Made by a program: the position numbers and the translations under genes
The notes under the pieces: model-generated
Database searches by the model: none
What the model saw: only the letters and a program-made list of their open reading frames with translations
What the model was told of the DNA's origin: nothing
Assembly (NCBI RefSeq): GCF_002240355.1
Contig: NZ_CP016353.1
Location: forward strand, 1,538,501-1,602,500
Reading direction: 5' to 3'
DNA length: 64,000 nucleotides
Origin: Prauserella marina
GTDB taxonomy: Bacteria; Actinomycetota; Actinomycetes; Mycobacteriales; Pseudonocardiaceae
Part shown: positions 37,764 through 46,714 of the stretch, one piece after another
How positions within the stretch are numbered: the stretch's first letter is position 1
Layout of the letters: each line of letters begins with the position of its first letter

Positions 37764-39044
37764 GTGGCTGCTGATCGTGGGACATCCGTCGGTGACAACG
37801 TGAGCACGACGCTCACCGATGTCACCGACGCCGACGTCTCCGGCTCCGGGGCCGCTCGTGACACCCGCCTCCGCGGCAGGGCGCTGTTCGGCGGCGGGCT
37901 GCTGCTGGCCGTTGCCGTCGTACTCGCGGCCCTCAACCTCAGGCCCTCGATCACCTCGGTCGGAGCCGTCCTCGACGAGATGCGGCTGACGCTGGGTGCT
38001 CCCGCCGCGTGGGCGAGCGCGCTGACCACGCTGCCCGGCCTCTGTTTCGCCGTCGCCGGTCTCGCCGCTCCCGCGCTGGCAAGGCGGATCGGTCTGAACG
38101 CGGCCATCGGCACGGCGCTGGCCGTGCTCACCGCCGGTCTCGTGCTGCGGGTCGTCAACGGGCCGCTCGTCGTCCTCGGCGGCACACTCGTGGCCAGCGC
38201 GGGTATCGCGCTGGCGAACGTCCTCATCCCGGTCGTGGTCAAGGCGTCCTTCGCCGCGCGCATCGGATTGATGACCGGCATCTACACCGCCGCGCTCCAG
38301 ACCGGCGGCGCGCTCGGTTCCTCGGTCACCCCGCCGGTCGGCGACGCGCTCGGCGGCTGGCGATTCGGGCTCGGCGGCTGGGCGGTGCTTGCCGCCGTCG
38401 CGCTCGTGGTGTGGATCGTGGCGACGAGGACGATCCCGGGACGTCCCAAGCTGTCGTCCGGCTCGGTCACGCGCGGCCGGTCGTTGCTGCGCAGTCCGCT
38501 CGCCTGGATCGTGACCCTGTTCTTCGGCACCCAGGCGTGCTTCGCCTACATCATGATGGGCTGGCTGCCGCAGGTACTGATGGACGCGGGCGTGACAAGG
38601 ACCTCGGCGGGATTCATGATGGGCCTCGTGTCGCTCGTCGGGCTCCCGGTGAGCCTGCTGGTTCCGCCGCTCGCCGCCCGCAGGGGAGGGCAGAGCTGGT
38701 GGATCGTCGTCCTCGGCGCGTTCGGTGTCATCGGTATCACCGGGCTGATGCTGGCGCCCTCGGCTGCGCCGCTGCTGTGGTCGGTGCTCGCCGGTATCGG
38801 CATGAGCGTCTTCTCACTCGCCATCACCACGATCGCGCTGCGGGCCCGCACGAGCGAGGACACGGCGACGTTGTCCGGTATGGCACAGGGCCTCGGCTAC
38901 TTGCTCGCCGCGGCCGGCCCGTTCGCCTTCGGGGTGCTGCGGGACGTCACGGGAGGCTGGACCGCGTCGTTCGCGCTGCTGCTCGTCGTGGTCATCGGCC
39001 AGATGGTGTTCGGCTGGCTGGCCGGCCGCCCCCGCTACGTCTGA
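37764..39044 (+). CDS. MFS transporter, CynX/NimT type
   Basis: 426-aa membrane protein with about 12 hydrophobic segments. LAALNLRPSITSVGAVLDEM and TLPGLCFAVAGLAAPALARR near the N-terminus are typical of the CynX/NimT (cyanate and nitroimidazole-type) group; the substrate is unknown. A ~35-residue hydrophilic N-terminus precedes the first segment. GTG start at 37764, 50 bp from the divergent GntR regulator. The last 10 nt overlap the convergent mtr gene. Confidence 0.88.
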   Translation: MAADRGTSVGDNVSTTLTDVTDADVSGSGAARDTRLRGRALFGGGLLLAVAVVLAALNLRPSITSVGAVLDEMRLTLGAPAAWASALTTLPGLCFAVAGLAAPALARRIGLNAAIGTALAVLTAGLVLRVVNGPLVVLGGTLVASAGIALANVLIPVVVKASFAARIGLMTGIYTAALQTGGALGSSVTPPVGDALGGWRFGLGGWAVLAAVALVVWIVATRTIPGRPKLSSGSVTRGRSLLRSPLAWIVTLFFGTQACFAYIMMGWLPQVLMDAGVTRTSAGFMMGLVSLVGLPVSLLVPPLAARRGGQSWWIVVLGAFGVIGITGLMLAPSAAPLLWSVLAGIGMSVFSLAITTIALRARTSEDTATLSGMAQGLGYLLAAAGPFAFGVLRDVTGGWTASFALLLVVVIGQMVFGWLAGRPRYV

Positions 39045-40444
39045 TCTTCCCGCTCGGTCAGTGGCAGGTTCAGTAGCGCGTTCTCGATGAGCTCCGGCAT
39101 CGCGGGGTGGATCCAGTACTGGCCACGGGCCATCGAGCGCGCGTCGAGCCCGAAACTCATCGCCTGGATCACCGGCTGGATCACCGTCGAAGCCTGCGGG
39201 CCGATGATGTGCGCGCCGAGCAGCAACCCGGTGTCGGGATCGGCGAGCAGTTTCGCGAAGCCCGTCGTGTCCTCCATCGCCCATCCGTAGGCGATCCCGG
39301 CATAGTCCTGGGTCGCCGTGACGTAGCGGATGCCGCGCGCCGCCGCCTCGCGCTCGGTCAGTCCCACCGAGGCGATCTGCGGTGAGGAGAACACCGCGTG
39401 CGGAACGAACTCGTGATTGGCCTTGACCGGCGAGTCCGGATGCAACAGATTGTGCTGGACCACCCTCGCGTCGTGATTGGCCACGTGCTTGAGTTCCTGC
39501 CACGACGAAAGGTCGCCGAGCGCGTAGATGCCCTCCACGGCGGTGCGCTGATACTCGTCGACCTCGACGTGGCCCTTCGCCGACGTCGTCACGCCCGTCT
39601 TCGCGACGTCGAGCAGATCCGAGTTGGGCGTGCGCCCCGTCGCGACCAGCAGCAGGCCCGCCTCGACCGTCTCGGCTCCCTCCGGTCCCTCAAGGTCGAG
39701 TGCCACCCCGTCGCCGGTGGACCGGGCCTTGACGGTCGTGCGGTTGAGCCGCACGTCGAACCGGTCGCTCGCCAGCTCGGTGAACCTGCGGCTGACGTCG
39801 TCGTCCTCGACCCGCAGCAGCGCGCCGGATCGCGCGACGATCGTCACGTCGACGCCGAGCGAGCCGAAGACATGCGCGAACTCGGCACCGACGAAGCCGC
39901 TGCCCAAGATGATCATCCGCTCGGGGAGCCGGTCGATGCGCATCACCGTGTCCGACGTGTAGTACGGCAGGTCGGCCAGCCCTTCGATGTCGGGCACGAC
40001 CGCCCTGCCGCCCGCGGCGAGCACGAACTGGTCGGCCGTCACGACCTCGGTGCTGTCGTCGGCACTGATCACGGTCAATTCCTTGAAACCGGTGAACCGC
40101 GCCGTGGCCTCGTACACCGTGACGTTGGCGTTGTTGGGATGGCGGCGGCGGTAGTCGCGACCTCCCGAGGCGATGGGATCGATTCTGCCGAAGACGCGGT
40201 CCCTGATGTCCCTCCACCGCACGCCGGTCAGTTCCTCGTCGACCCCGAGCCGTGAGCTGACCGACGGCGTCGCCGCCACGTCTGCCGTGTGCACGAACAT
40301 CTTGGTGGGGATGCAGCCGACGTTGAGGCAGGTGCCGCCGAACACACCTTTCTCGACGATCGCGACCTTCTTGTCCGCGAAGCGCTGGTCGAGGATCGAG
40401 TTGCCCGACCCTGTCCCGATGATCACCAAGTCGTAGTGCGGCAC
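39035..40444 (-). CDS. mtr: Mycothione reductase
   Basis: Flavoprotein that reduces mycothione disulfide back to mycothiol with NADPH; mycothiol is the main thiol of actinobacteria. The 469-aa protein has the FAD loop GTGSGNS, redox cysteines C39 and C44 in GGTCLNVGC, the NADP loop GSGFVGAEFAHVFG, and the C-terminal catalytic H-E pair in IHPAMPELIENAL. All catalytic residues are present. It supports the actinobacterial assignment. It is divergent from the CobW gene. Confidence 0.94.
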   Translation of the reverse strand: MPHYDLVIIGTGSGNSILDQRFADKKVAIVEKGVFGGTCLNVGCIPTKMFVHTADVAATPSVSSRLGVDEELTGVRWRDIRDRVFGRIDPIASGGRDYRRRHPNNANVTVYEATARFTGFKELTVISADDSTEVVTADQFVLAAGGRAVVPDIEGLADLPYYTSDTVMRIDRLPERMIILGSGFVGAEFAHVFGSLGVDVTIVARSGALLRVEDDDVSRRFTELASDRFDVRLNRTTVKARSTGDGVALDLEGPEGAETVEAGLLLVATGRTPNSDLLDVAKTGVTTSAKGHVEVDEYQRTAVEGIYALGDLSSWQELKHVANHDARVVQHNLLHPDSPVKANHEFVPHAVFSSPQIASVGLTEREAAARGIRYVTATQDYAGIAYGWAMEDTTGFAKLLADPDTGLLLGAHIIGPQASTVIQPVIQAMSFGLDARSMARGQYWIHPAMPELIENALLNLPLTEREDQT

Positions 40445-40521
40445 GGCGTTACCCTTCAGACGGTGGTCGGCGCTATCCGTCTACACCAACCCTGTTGCCG
40501 GTGGAGTTGTTCCCGAGAGGT

Positions 40522-41547
40522 GTGTCGTTGGCGAAGCAACGCATCCCCGTCGTACTGGTCGCGGGCTTTCTCGGTTCCGGAAAGACCACCCTGCTCAACC
40601 ACCTTCTCAACAACACGAGAGGGACCAGGATCGGGGTGGTGGTCAACGATTTCGGCAGCGTCAACGTCGACGCCATGAGCGTCGCGGGCATGGTCGGCTC
40701 CATGATGTCGCTGGAGAACGGCTGCCTGTGCTGTTCCGTCGACGCGAGTGGTCTCGACGCCGTCTTCGACAAGCTCACCAGGCCGGGTACCGATCTCGAC
40801 CTCATCGTGGTCGAGGCGAGTGGTCTCGCCGAACCGCGCGGCCTCGTGCGGCTCGTGCTCGCCAGCGGCAATCCCCGCATCGAGTACGGCGGCCTGATCG
40901 AGGTCGTCGACGCGGTCGAATTCGAGGCGACGGCACGCAAGCATCCCGAGTTCGCCACGCAGTTGCCGCTCGCGGATCTCGTGCTGCTCAACAAGGTCGA
41001 CCGGCTGCCGGACGCCGAGCACGTGCTCGAAACCGTGCGCGCGCACGCTGGCGCGACTCCCGTGCTGCCCACCGTGAACGCCGCGATCGATCCGGAGCTG
41101 CTTTTCGACACCGGCGGAGTGCGAAAGCACGAGGGGACGGCGCCGCGCCAGTTGTCGTTCGACGATCTGCGCGAGGATGACTGCGGTGAGCATGCCCACG
41201 CGGCATACCAGAGTCTGGTGTTCTCCGTCGATGGCGCCGTGCATCCCCGCCGGTTCGCCGAATTCCTCGAGAACCGGCCGCCCGGCCTCTATCGCATGAA
41301 GGGAACCGTCTATTTCGGAGTCACCGGCTACCGCGACCGGTACCTGCTGCACACGGTCGGCGGTTACGTGCGGTTGACGGCGCGGCGATGGGACGCATCC
41401 GCGCGAAGGGCTACCGAACTGGTGCTCATCGGCGCCGGAATCGACGCGGATGAACTGCGCGAACGGCTCGGCTCGTGCGAGGAGACCGAGCCAGAGGACG
41501 TCGACCCGCAGAACATGCTGCCGGTGCTGCGTTACGCGGAGTCCTGA
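40522..41547 (+). CDS. CobW/ZNG1 family GTP-binding metallochaperone
   Basis: 341-aa P-loop GTPase. Motifs are Walker A GFLGSGKTT, the metal-binding CLCC (NGCLCCSVDAS), ASGLAEP and NKVD, plus a C-terminal CobW domain (GLYRMKGTVYFG). COG0523 proteins deliver zinc or cobalt to client enzymes. The convergent neighbour is cobQ, so a cobalt or cobalamin link is possible but not shown. The start is uncertain: GTG at 40522 gives the usual short lead before the P-loop, with GTG 40501 and TTG 40495 also in frame. Confidence 0.87.
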   Translation: MSLAKQRIPVVLVAGFLGSGKTTLLNHLLNNTRGTRIGVVVNDFGSVNVDAMSVAGMVGSMMSLENGCLCCSVDASGLDAVFDKLTRPGTDLDLIVVEASGLAEPRGLVRLVLASGNPRIEYGGLIEVVDAVEFEATARKHPEFATQLPLADLVLLNKVDRLPDAEHVLETVRAHAGATPVLPTVNAAIDPELLFDTGGVRKHEGTAPRQLSFDDLREDDCGEHAHAAYQSLVFSVDGAVHPRRFAEFLENRPPGLYRMKGTVYFGVTGYRDRYLLHTVGGYVRLTARRWDASARRATELVLIGAGIDADELRERLGSCEETEPEDVDPQNMLPVLRYAES

Positions 41548-43028
41548 CCGAGGCGCAGCCACGGAAGCCCTGGCGGAACGCCGTCCTCGACGAGCCGCAG
41601 CAACGCCGGTACGTCCGCGTGCTGTTCGATGGCGTCGGCGATCCCGTCGAGCATGGCCTGCCTCCTGGCGGCGAAACCGGGGGTGGCGGAGGGTTTCCAC
41701 GCGACGGCGGCCTGCTCGGCGACCTCCGCGAGCCACGCGCGGCGGAAGTGGTCGTGCTCGAAGATGCCGTGCCACATGGTTCCCCACACCGCGTCCCTGC
41801 GAAGGCCGTCGAGGAACGGCTCCGCGCCGCCGGGCACCGGTTCGACGACGCCGTGGTGGATCTCGTAGCCGCCGACCGGATGTCCCCTCCACGAGCCACC
41901 GGGGGTGCCGAGGTTCTTGTCGGCGGTGAACCGCACCGTGCAGGGAAGCAGATCGAGGCCGGTCACCGTCCCGGCGCCGGACTCGACGTCGTCGGTGATG
42001 ACGGAGGCCAGCATCTCGTAGCCGCCACAGATGCCAAGCACGGGACGGCCCAGCGCCGCCCTTTCGGCGACCGCTTTCGCGATTCCCCTTTCCCGTAGCC
42101 AGCGCAGATCGTCCACAGTGGCGCGGGTGCCGGGAAGGACGACGACGTCCGCTGCCGCCACGACGTCGGGATCGGCGGTGACGGTGACCGCGACCCCCGG
42201 TTCGGCGGCGAGCGGATCGAGATCGGTGGCGTTGGAGACCCGGGGAAACCGCACGGCCGCGACCCGCAATGTCGCGCCGGCGCCGCCCTCGCTTCCCGAC
42301 CAGCGGGCGATGGCGAGCGCGTCCTCGGAGTCGAGCCACACGCCGGGAAGCCACGGCAGGACGCCGAGTACCGGCCTGCCGGTCACCTCCGTCAGCGTGT
42401 GGAGTCCTGGAGCCAGCAGGGCGGGGTCGCCTCGGAACTTGTTGACCAGGAAGGCGGCGACGTGAGCCTGGTCGGCCCGGTCGAGGAGCGCGACGGTGCC
42501 GGTCATCGCGGCGAGTACCCCGCCCCTGTCGATGTCGCCGACGACGAGTACGGGCAGTCCAGCCTTCCGGGCGAGGCCCATGTTGACGTAGTCGCCCTCG
42601 CGGAGATTGATCTCGGCAGGGCTTCCGGCGCCCTCGCAGATCACGACGTCGAAGCGGGCCCTCAGTTCGGCGAGTGCTTGGTAGGCGGCGTCCGCGAGCG
42701 CGCGGCGGCCCGTGGCCCATTCGCCGGCGCGCAGTTCGCCCCACGGCGCGCCCCGCAGTACGACGTGGCTGCGCCGGTCGCTGCCCGGCTTGAGCAGTAC
42801 GGGGTTCATGGCCGATTCCGGCTGCACTCCGGCGGCGATGGCCTGCAACCATTGCGCGCGGCCGATCTCCGCGCCGTCAGCGCAGACCATGGAGTTATTC
42901 GACATGTTCTGCGCTTTGAACGGCGCGACGCGGATCCCTTGCCTCGCCAGCAAACGGCACAGTCCGGCGGCGACCGTCGACTTGCCAGCGTCCGACGTCG
43001 TTCCCGCGATGAGCAGCCCGCCTCCCAC
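41532..43028 (-). CDS. cobQ: Cobyric acid synthase
   Basis: Glutamine-dependent amidase that converts adenosylcobyrinic a,c-diamide to cobyric acid in cobalamin synthesis. The N-terminal dethiobiotin-synthetase-like domain has IAGTTSDAGKSTVAAG and FKAQNMSNNS; the C-terminal glutaminase-type domain has VLGICGGYEML with the nucleophile cysteine, and ends with H in GIFEHD. About 498 aa with GTG at 43028; GTG at 43046 is an alternative. No other cobalamin gene is adjacent. It overlaps the convergent CobW gene by 16 bp. Confidence 0.94.
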   Translation of the reverse strand: MGGGLLIAGTTSDAGKSTVAAGLCRLLARQGIRVAPFKAQNMSNNSMVCADGAEIGRAQWLQAIAAGVQPESAMNPVLLKPGSDRRSHVVLRGAPWGELRAGEWATGRRALADAAYQALAELRARFDVVICEGAGSPAEINLREGDYVNMGLARKAGLPVLVVGDIDRGGVLAAMTGTVALLDRADQAHVAAFLVNKFRGDPALLAPGLHTLTEVTGRPVLGVLPWLPGVWLDSEDALAIARWSGSEGGAGATLRVAAVRFPRVSNATDLDPLAAEPGVAVTVTADPDVVAAADVVVLPGTRATVDDLRWLRERGIAKAVAERAALGRPVLGICGGYEMLASVITDDVESGAGTVTGLDLLPCTVRFTADKNLGTPGGSWRGHPVGGYEIHHGVVEPVPGGAEPFLDGLRRDAVWGTMWHGIFEHDHFRRAWLAEVAEQAAVAWKPSATPGFAARRQAMLDGIADAIEQHADVPALLRLVEDGVPPGLPWLRLGQDSA

Positions 43029-43120
43029 GTCATCAACGTAGTCCACCCAATCCAGCGACCCCGGCGACGGGCTGATTCCGCCTAAGGTGAGGCTGATCTT
43101 TCTTGGCAGAGGGGATATGT

Positions 43121-43897
43121 ATGTCGACAAAACTCCGCCGCGGATTCGTTGCGGCCGTTGCCATGCTGGCCGGTCTGGTGTTCGCGCCCGGTGCGTCAGC
43201 CGATCAGCCGAGCGGCATGCAGCCCTACATCGTCGGTGGCGGGGAAGCGTCGGTTACCGACCATCCCTACGCGGTCTTTCTTGTCGACGGCAACGGTAAC
43301 CAGTTCTGCGGCGGCACCCTCGTCGCCGACGACACCGTGCTCACCGCCGCGCACTGCGCGGTGACCGACAGCGCGTCGCAACTCGGGGTCGTCGCGGGAA
43401 GGCAGGACAAGCGCGGCACCGACGGGGTGCAGGTCGGTGTCAGTCGAGTGTGGATCGCGCCCGGTTACGAGGCGCCGACGGGCGGCGGCGACATCGCGGT
43501 GCTGAAGCTCAGCGAAACGGTGCCGTACTCGCCGGCGAAGCTGGCCGACGCCTCCGACAGTGAGCTGTACGCGGCGGGAACGCAGGCGACCGTGCTCGGC
43601 TGGGGAAGGCTGGAAGAGGGCGGCGACAAGTCCGACACGCTGCGCAGCGCGCAGGTGCCCGTTGTCGACGACGCCACGTGCGGCGAGGCGTACACCTCCT
43701 ACGACGCGAAGACGATGTTGTGCGCGGGTTACCCCGAAGGCGGAGTCGACGCCTGCCAAGGAGATTCGGGCGGACCGCTGATGGTCGGCGACACGGTCAT
43801 CGGGGTGGTGTCCTGGGGAGACGGTTGTGCGAAACCGGGCAAGCCCGGTGTGTACACCAGGGTCGCGACCTACGCGGAGGCCGTGTCCCAAGCCTGA
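43121..43897 (+). CDS. Secreted trypsin-like serine protease (S1)
   Basis: 258-aa exported protease. A signal peptide is evident (TKLRRGFVAAVAMLAGLVFA, cleavage near ASA-DQ), followed by a short propeptide and the mature N-terminus IVGG. The catalytic triad is H78 (LTAAHC), D124 (GGGDIAVLKL) and S216 (CQGDSGGP); D at the start of GVDACQGDSGG suggests trypsin-like Arg/Lys specificity. Cysteines are paired as in chymotrypsin-fold enzymes. ATG at 43121 with AGAGGGGA upstream. A long repeat-rich non-coding stretch begins right after the stop. Confidence 0.93.
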   Translation: MSTKLRRGFVAAVAMLAGLVFAPGASADQPSGMQPYIVGGGEASVTDHPYAVFLVDGNGNQFCGGTLVADDTVLTAAHCAVTDSASQLGVVAGRQDKRGTDGVQVGVSRVWIAPGYEAPTGGGDIAVLKLSETVPYSPAKLADASDSELYAAGTQATVLGWGRLEEGGDKSDTLRSAQVPVVDDATCGEAYTSYDAKTMLCAGYPEGGVDACQGDSGGPLMVGDTVIGVVSWGDGCAKPGKPGVYTRVATYAEAVSQA

Positions 43898-43917
43898 CCC
43901 CTGGGCTGTCGGGCTCG

Positions 43918-44055
43918 GCCCGTGGAGCTGAGCAAGGCTGGCCCGTGGGGCTGGGCGGGCTTGGCTCGTGGAGTTGAACGGGCCTGATCCGTGGAGCTGA
44001 GCGGGGCTGACCCGAGGAGCTGGACAGGCCTGACTGGTGGGGCTGGACGGGCTCG
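43918..44055. repeat. 23-bp tandem repeat, six units
   Basis: Units start at 43918, 43941, 43964, 43987, 44010 and 44033; the core is (C)CGTGG(A/G)GCTG(A/G)(G/A)C(G/A)GGCTG. They are imperfect copies. Less regular copies continue downstream. It begins about 20 nt after the protease stop. Confidence 0.85.
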
Positions 44056-44260
44056 GCGAGGCTTGGCGGGACCTGGCTCGGCCCGTGGGGCTGGACGGAC
44101 CTGACTCGGCCCCCGTGGGGCTGGACGGAGCTGACCTGTGGGGCTCCGGCCGGGGCCTGGCCGGTGAGGTCGGGCTCGGCTCGGCGAGGCTTGGTCCGTG
44201 AGGTCGGTGGGTTTGGCCGGTGGGGCCTGGCCCGTGAGGGCGTCGGCTGCCCTGAGCGCG

Positions 44261-44470
44261 CGAGTCCTGCGCCCGGGTCGCCGAGTTCCGCGCCCAGGTC
44301 GGCGAGTTCTGCACTCAGGTCCGCGAGCTCCGCGCCCGCGTCGCCGAGTTCCGCGCCCGGGTTGCCGAGTTCTGCACTCGGGTCGGCGAGTTCCGCGCCC
44401 AGGTCCGCGAGTTCTGCACTCGGGTCGCCGAGATCCGCGCCCGCGCCGCCGAGATCTGCGGGTGGGCGCG
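44261..44470. repeat. 21-bp tandem repeat, ten units
   Basis: Units of CGAGTTCCGCGCCCGGGTCGC type start every 21 bp from 44261; the tenth is degenerate. Reverse complement units of the same family reappear at 45252 and 52144. The period of 21 gives heptad-like peptides in all frames, but there is no start or ribosome binding site to suggest translation. Confidence 0.88.
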
Positions 44471-44623
44471 TCTGGCCGCGGTGGCGAAGGGCACTCCAGG
44501 CCCACGGGCGGGCCCGCCGCCGCGCGGCCGGTAACAGTGGACCGCGCCCAAGCGCGTCAACTCACCGAGCGCGGCTTCGGTGGGGTTGAGGTTGTGGCAC
44601 CACCTGCCCTGCACAATGGCGAG

Positions 44624-45076
44624 GTGGCTGATTTCGTCTCCCGCTCGGGTCCGGAGCTGACGCCTGCCGAGTTGTATGCACTCCTTCGGCTGCGCGTCGA
44701 CGTTTTCGTGGTCGAGCAGAACTGCCCGTACCCCGAGCTCGACGGTAAGGATCTGCTGCCGACCACCCAGCACATCTGGGAGTCTTCGGTCACCGGCGAG
44801 GTGACCGGGTGTCTCAGGGTTCTGGGCCCGCTCAGTGAAGCCCAACCGGTGTGGCGCATCGGCCGGGTATGTACCGCTGACTCCGCACGGGGAACCGGTC
44901 TCGGCGGCAGATTGATGGAAGCCGCCCTGGCTTTCGCTGGGGATGTCGAGTGCGTATTGGACGCCCAAACCTACGCGGAAGGCTTCTACTCCCGGCACGG
45001 TTTCGTGCGCGAGGGTGCCGAATTCGAAGAGGACGGCATCCCGCATGTGACCATGCGCCGCACCCCGTCCCGCTGA
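44624..45076 (+). CDS. GNAT family acetyltransferase (ElaA-like)
   Basis: 150-aa N-acetyltransferase of the ElaA type: LTPAELYALLRLRVDVFVVEQ, CPYPELDGKD, the acetyl-CoA segment RVCTADSARGTGLGGRLMEA and YAEGFYSRHGFVREG. Substrate unknown. The start is uncertain: GTG at 44624 gives the expected length, while GTG 44594 and earlier codons extend into the repeat region. It is boxed in by tandem repeats on both sides, and an 8-bp repeat array begins 8 nt after its stop. Confidence 0.85.
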   Translation: MADFVSRSGPELTPAELYALLRLRVDVFVVEQNCPYPELDGKDLLPTTQHIWESSVTGEVTGCLRVLGPLSEAQPVWRIGRVCTADSARGTGLGGRLMEAALAFAGDVECVLDAQTYAEGFYSRHGFVREGAEFEEDGIPHVTMRRTPSR

Positions 45077-45083
45077 TCCACTC

Positions 45084-45235
45084 GCCTCGCCGCCTCGCCG
45101 CCTCGCCGCCTCGCCGCCTCGCCGCCTCGCCGCCTCGCCGCCTCGCCGCCTCGCCGCCTCGCCGCCTCGCCGCCTCGCCGCCTCGCCGCCTCGCCGCCTC
45201 GCCGCCTCGCCGCCTCGCCGCCTCGCCGCCTCGCC
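45084..45235. repeat. 8-bp tandem array, 19 exact copies of GCCTCGCC
   Basis: The octamer GCCTCGCC is repeated without any mismatch from 45084 to 45235, 152 bp. The period is not a multiple of three, so copy-number change would shift frame if translated. It lies 8 nt past the GNAT stop. Confidence 0.95.
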
Positions 45236-45251
45236 CGGCGTTCGGATGCCG

Positions 45252-45377
45252 AACGCGGATCTCGCCAGCCCGAACGCGGATCTCGCCGACCTGAACGCGG
45301 ATCTCGGCGACCGCAATGCGGATCTCGGCGACCCGAGTGCGGAACTCGGCGACGTGGGCGCGGGACTCGCGCACCGG
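45252..45377. repeat. 21-bp tandem repeat, six units, inverted relative to 44261 array
   Basis: The anchor GCGGATCTCG recurs at 45255, 45276, 45297 and 45318, with variants GCGGAACTCG at 45339 and GCGGGACTCG at 45360, each exactly 21 bp apart. The reverse complement matches the units at 44261-44470. Confidence 0.88.
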
Positions 45378-45380
45378 CCT

Positions 45381-45452
45381 ACCCGCCGCGCCCGGCCCAC
45401 CCGCCGCGCACCGGCCCACCCGCCGCACCGGGCCACCCGCCGCGCCCGGCCC
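45381..45452. repeat. Degenerate 17-19-bp tandem repeat
   Basis: Four loosely spaced units beginning ACCCGCCGC with C/G-only spacers, unit length varying from 17 to 19 bp. Confidence 0.6.
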
Positions 45453-45476
45453 GTACCGGCGCACCCGGGCCACGCG

Positions 45477-46670
45477 TCAGGGGGTCGACCTCGCGCGCGG
45501 AGGGGCCAGCTCGGCGATCACCTTGACCGCCCTGTCCACATCGGACTCAGCGAGATCCGCCCTCGCGGTCAAGCGCAGCCTCGACACTCCGTCCGGAACC
45601 GACGGGGGCCGGAAGCACCCCACCCGGATCCCCTGCTCGGCACAGGCTTCCGCCCACCGTTTCGCATCCTCGGCGCCCGGTGCCCGCACCGAAACCACCG
45701 CACCGGCCGGAGCGCTCACCCGCAACCCGGCTTCGCGCAGGCCCGCGGCCAGACCGTTCGCCGCCGTCAGCACCTTGTCCGGCAGATCCGGTTCCGCTCG
45801 CAGCACTCCGAGTGCCGCGAGCGCCGCCGCCGCGCTCCCCGGCGCCAGCCCGGTGTCGAAGATGAAGCTGCGCGCGGTCTCCACCAGATGCTTGATGACC
45901 CGCCTCGGTCCCAGCACCGCACCGCCCTGCGCCCCGAACGCCTTGGAAAGGGTGACGGTGGTGACCACGTCGGGCTGCCCGGCCAGGCCCGCCTCGTGCA
46001 CGGCACCGCGACCACCTTCGCCGAGCACCCCGAACCCGTGCGCGTCGTCGACGAGCAACGCGGCACCGTGCTCACGGCACACGCCGGACAGTTCGCCGAG
46101 CGGGGCGAGATCACCGTCGACGGAGAACACCGAGTCGGTGACCACCAGCGCGCGTGCTTTGCGGCGGGTCGCCAGCGCGTGTGCCACGGCTGAGGGATCG
46201 CCGTGCGCGACGGCCGCCACGTCCGCCCTCGAAAGGCGGCAGCCTTCGATGAGCGAGGCGTGGATGTACTTGTCGGTGACGATGGCCGATTCACCGCCGG
46301 ACAGCGCGGTCACCGCGCCGAGGTTGGCCGTGAAACCGGAGGAGAACACGAGCGCGGCCTGCACGCCACAGAAGCGGGCCAGTTCGTGTTCGAGTTCGGA
46401 GTGCAGTTCGGTGGAGCCGGTGACCAACCGCGATCCGGTCGATCCCGCGCCCCAGCGCAGGGTCGCGGCCGCGGCGGCTCCCGCGACCCTCTTGTCCCTC
46501 GCGAGCCCGAGGTAGTCGTTGCCCGCGAGGTCCAGTTCGTCACTCGTGGCGCCGCGAGGTCGCAACCGCCTGGTGAGACCGGCTTCGGCGCGGTTGGCCG
46601 CCTCGGTGTCGAGCCAGTCGAAAACCTGGTCGGGCTGTGTGGCGTGGATAGCTGGACCGGGTGCGTTCAC
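45477..46670 (-). CDS. bioF: 8-amino-7-oxononanoate synthase
   Basis: PLP enzyme that condenses pimeloyl-thioester with alanine in biotin synthesis. The 397-aa protein shows NDYLGLARD, GSTGSRLVTGST, DDAHGFGVLGEGGRG and the PLP lysine in TLSKAFGAQGG. The close relative KBL (glycine C-acetyltransferase) is less likely given the overall pattern. GTG start at 46670. No other bio gene is adjacent. It is divergent from the PIG-L gene, 44 bp apart. Confidence 0.92.
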   Translation of the reverse strand: MNAPGPAIHATQPDQVFDWLDTEAANRAEAGLTRRLRPRGATSDELDLAGNDYLGLARDKRVAGAAAAATLRWGAGSTGSRLVTGSTELHSELEHELARFCGVQAALVFSSGFTANLGAVTALSGGESAIVTDKYIHASLIEGCRLSRADVAAVAHGDPSAVAHALATRRKARALVVTDSVFSVDGDLAPLGELSGVCREHGAALLVDDAHGFGVLGEGGRGAVHEAGLAGQPDVVTTVTLSKAFGAQGGAVLGPRRVIKHLVETARSFIFDTGLAPGSAAAALAALGVLRAEPDLPDKVLTAANGLAAGLREAGLRVSAPAGAVVSVRAPGAEDAKRWAEACAEQGIRVGCFRPPSVPDGVSRLRLTARADLAESDVDRAVKVIAELAPPRARSTP

Positions 46671-46714
46671 GCCTGGCAGTCTCGCACCGACCAGGAACCG
46701 AGTGGGGAGTCAGG

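Larger units (their letters stand above)
43898..44623. other. Repeat-rich non-coding stretch
   Basis: No gene is supported. It holds six 23-bp tandem units (43918-44055), a degenerate continuation to about 44250 with the same GTGGGGCTGGACGG core, and ten 21-bp units (44261-44470). Open frames run through both strands because the periods are multiples of, or close to, three and stops are rare at this GC content. Confidence 0.75.
45077..45476. other. Repeat-rich non-coding stretch downstream of GNAT gene
   Basis: 400 bp with no supported gene. In order it contains the octamer array (45084-45235), six 21-bp units in inverted orientation (45252-45377) and about four degenerate 17-19-bp ACCCGCCGCGCCCGGCCC units (45381-45452). 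bioF ends at its right border on the minus strand. Confidence 0.75.

Noticed and set aside
41532-43028. Cobalamin riboswitch near cobQ or CobW
   Set aside because: No B12-box-like sequence or suitable leader length was seen upstream of either gene.
44261-44470. Coiled-coil protein encoded by the 21-bp repeats
   Set aside because: Heptad-like peptides arise in several frames from any 21-bp repeat; no start codon with a ribosome binding site, and the family also occurs inverted in intergenic DNA.
45084-45235. CRISPR array
   Set aside because: Contiguous octamers without spacers and no cas genes in the window.
45246-46193. 315-aa plus-strand ORF through repeats and antisense bioF
   Set aside because: Starts inside the 21-bp repeat and continues antisense to a certain bioF gene.
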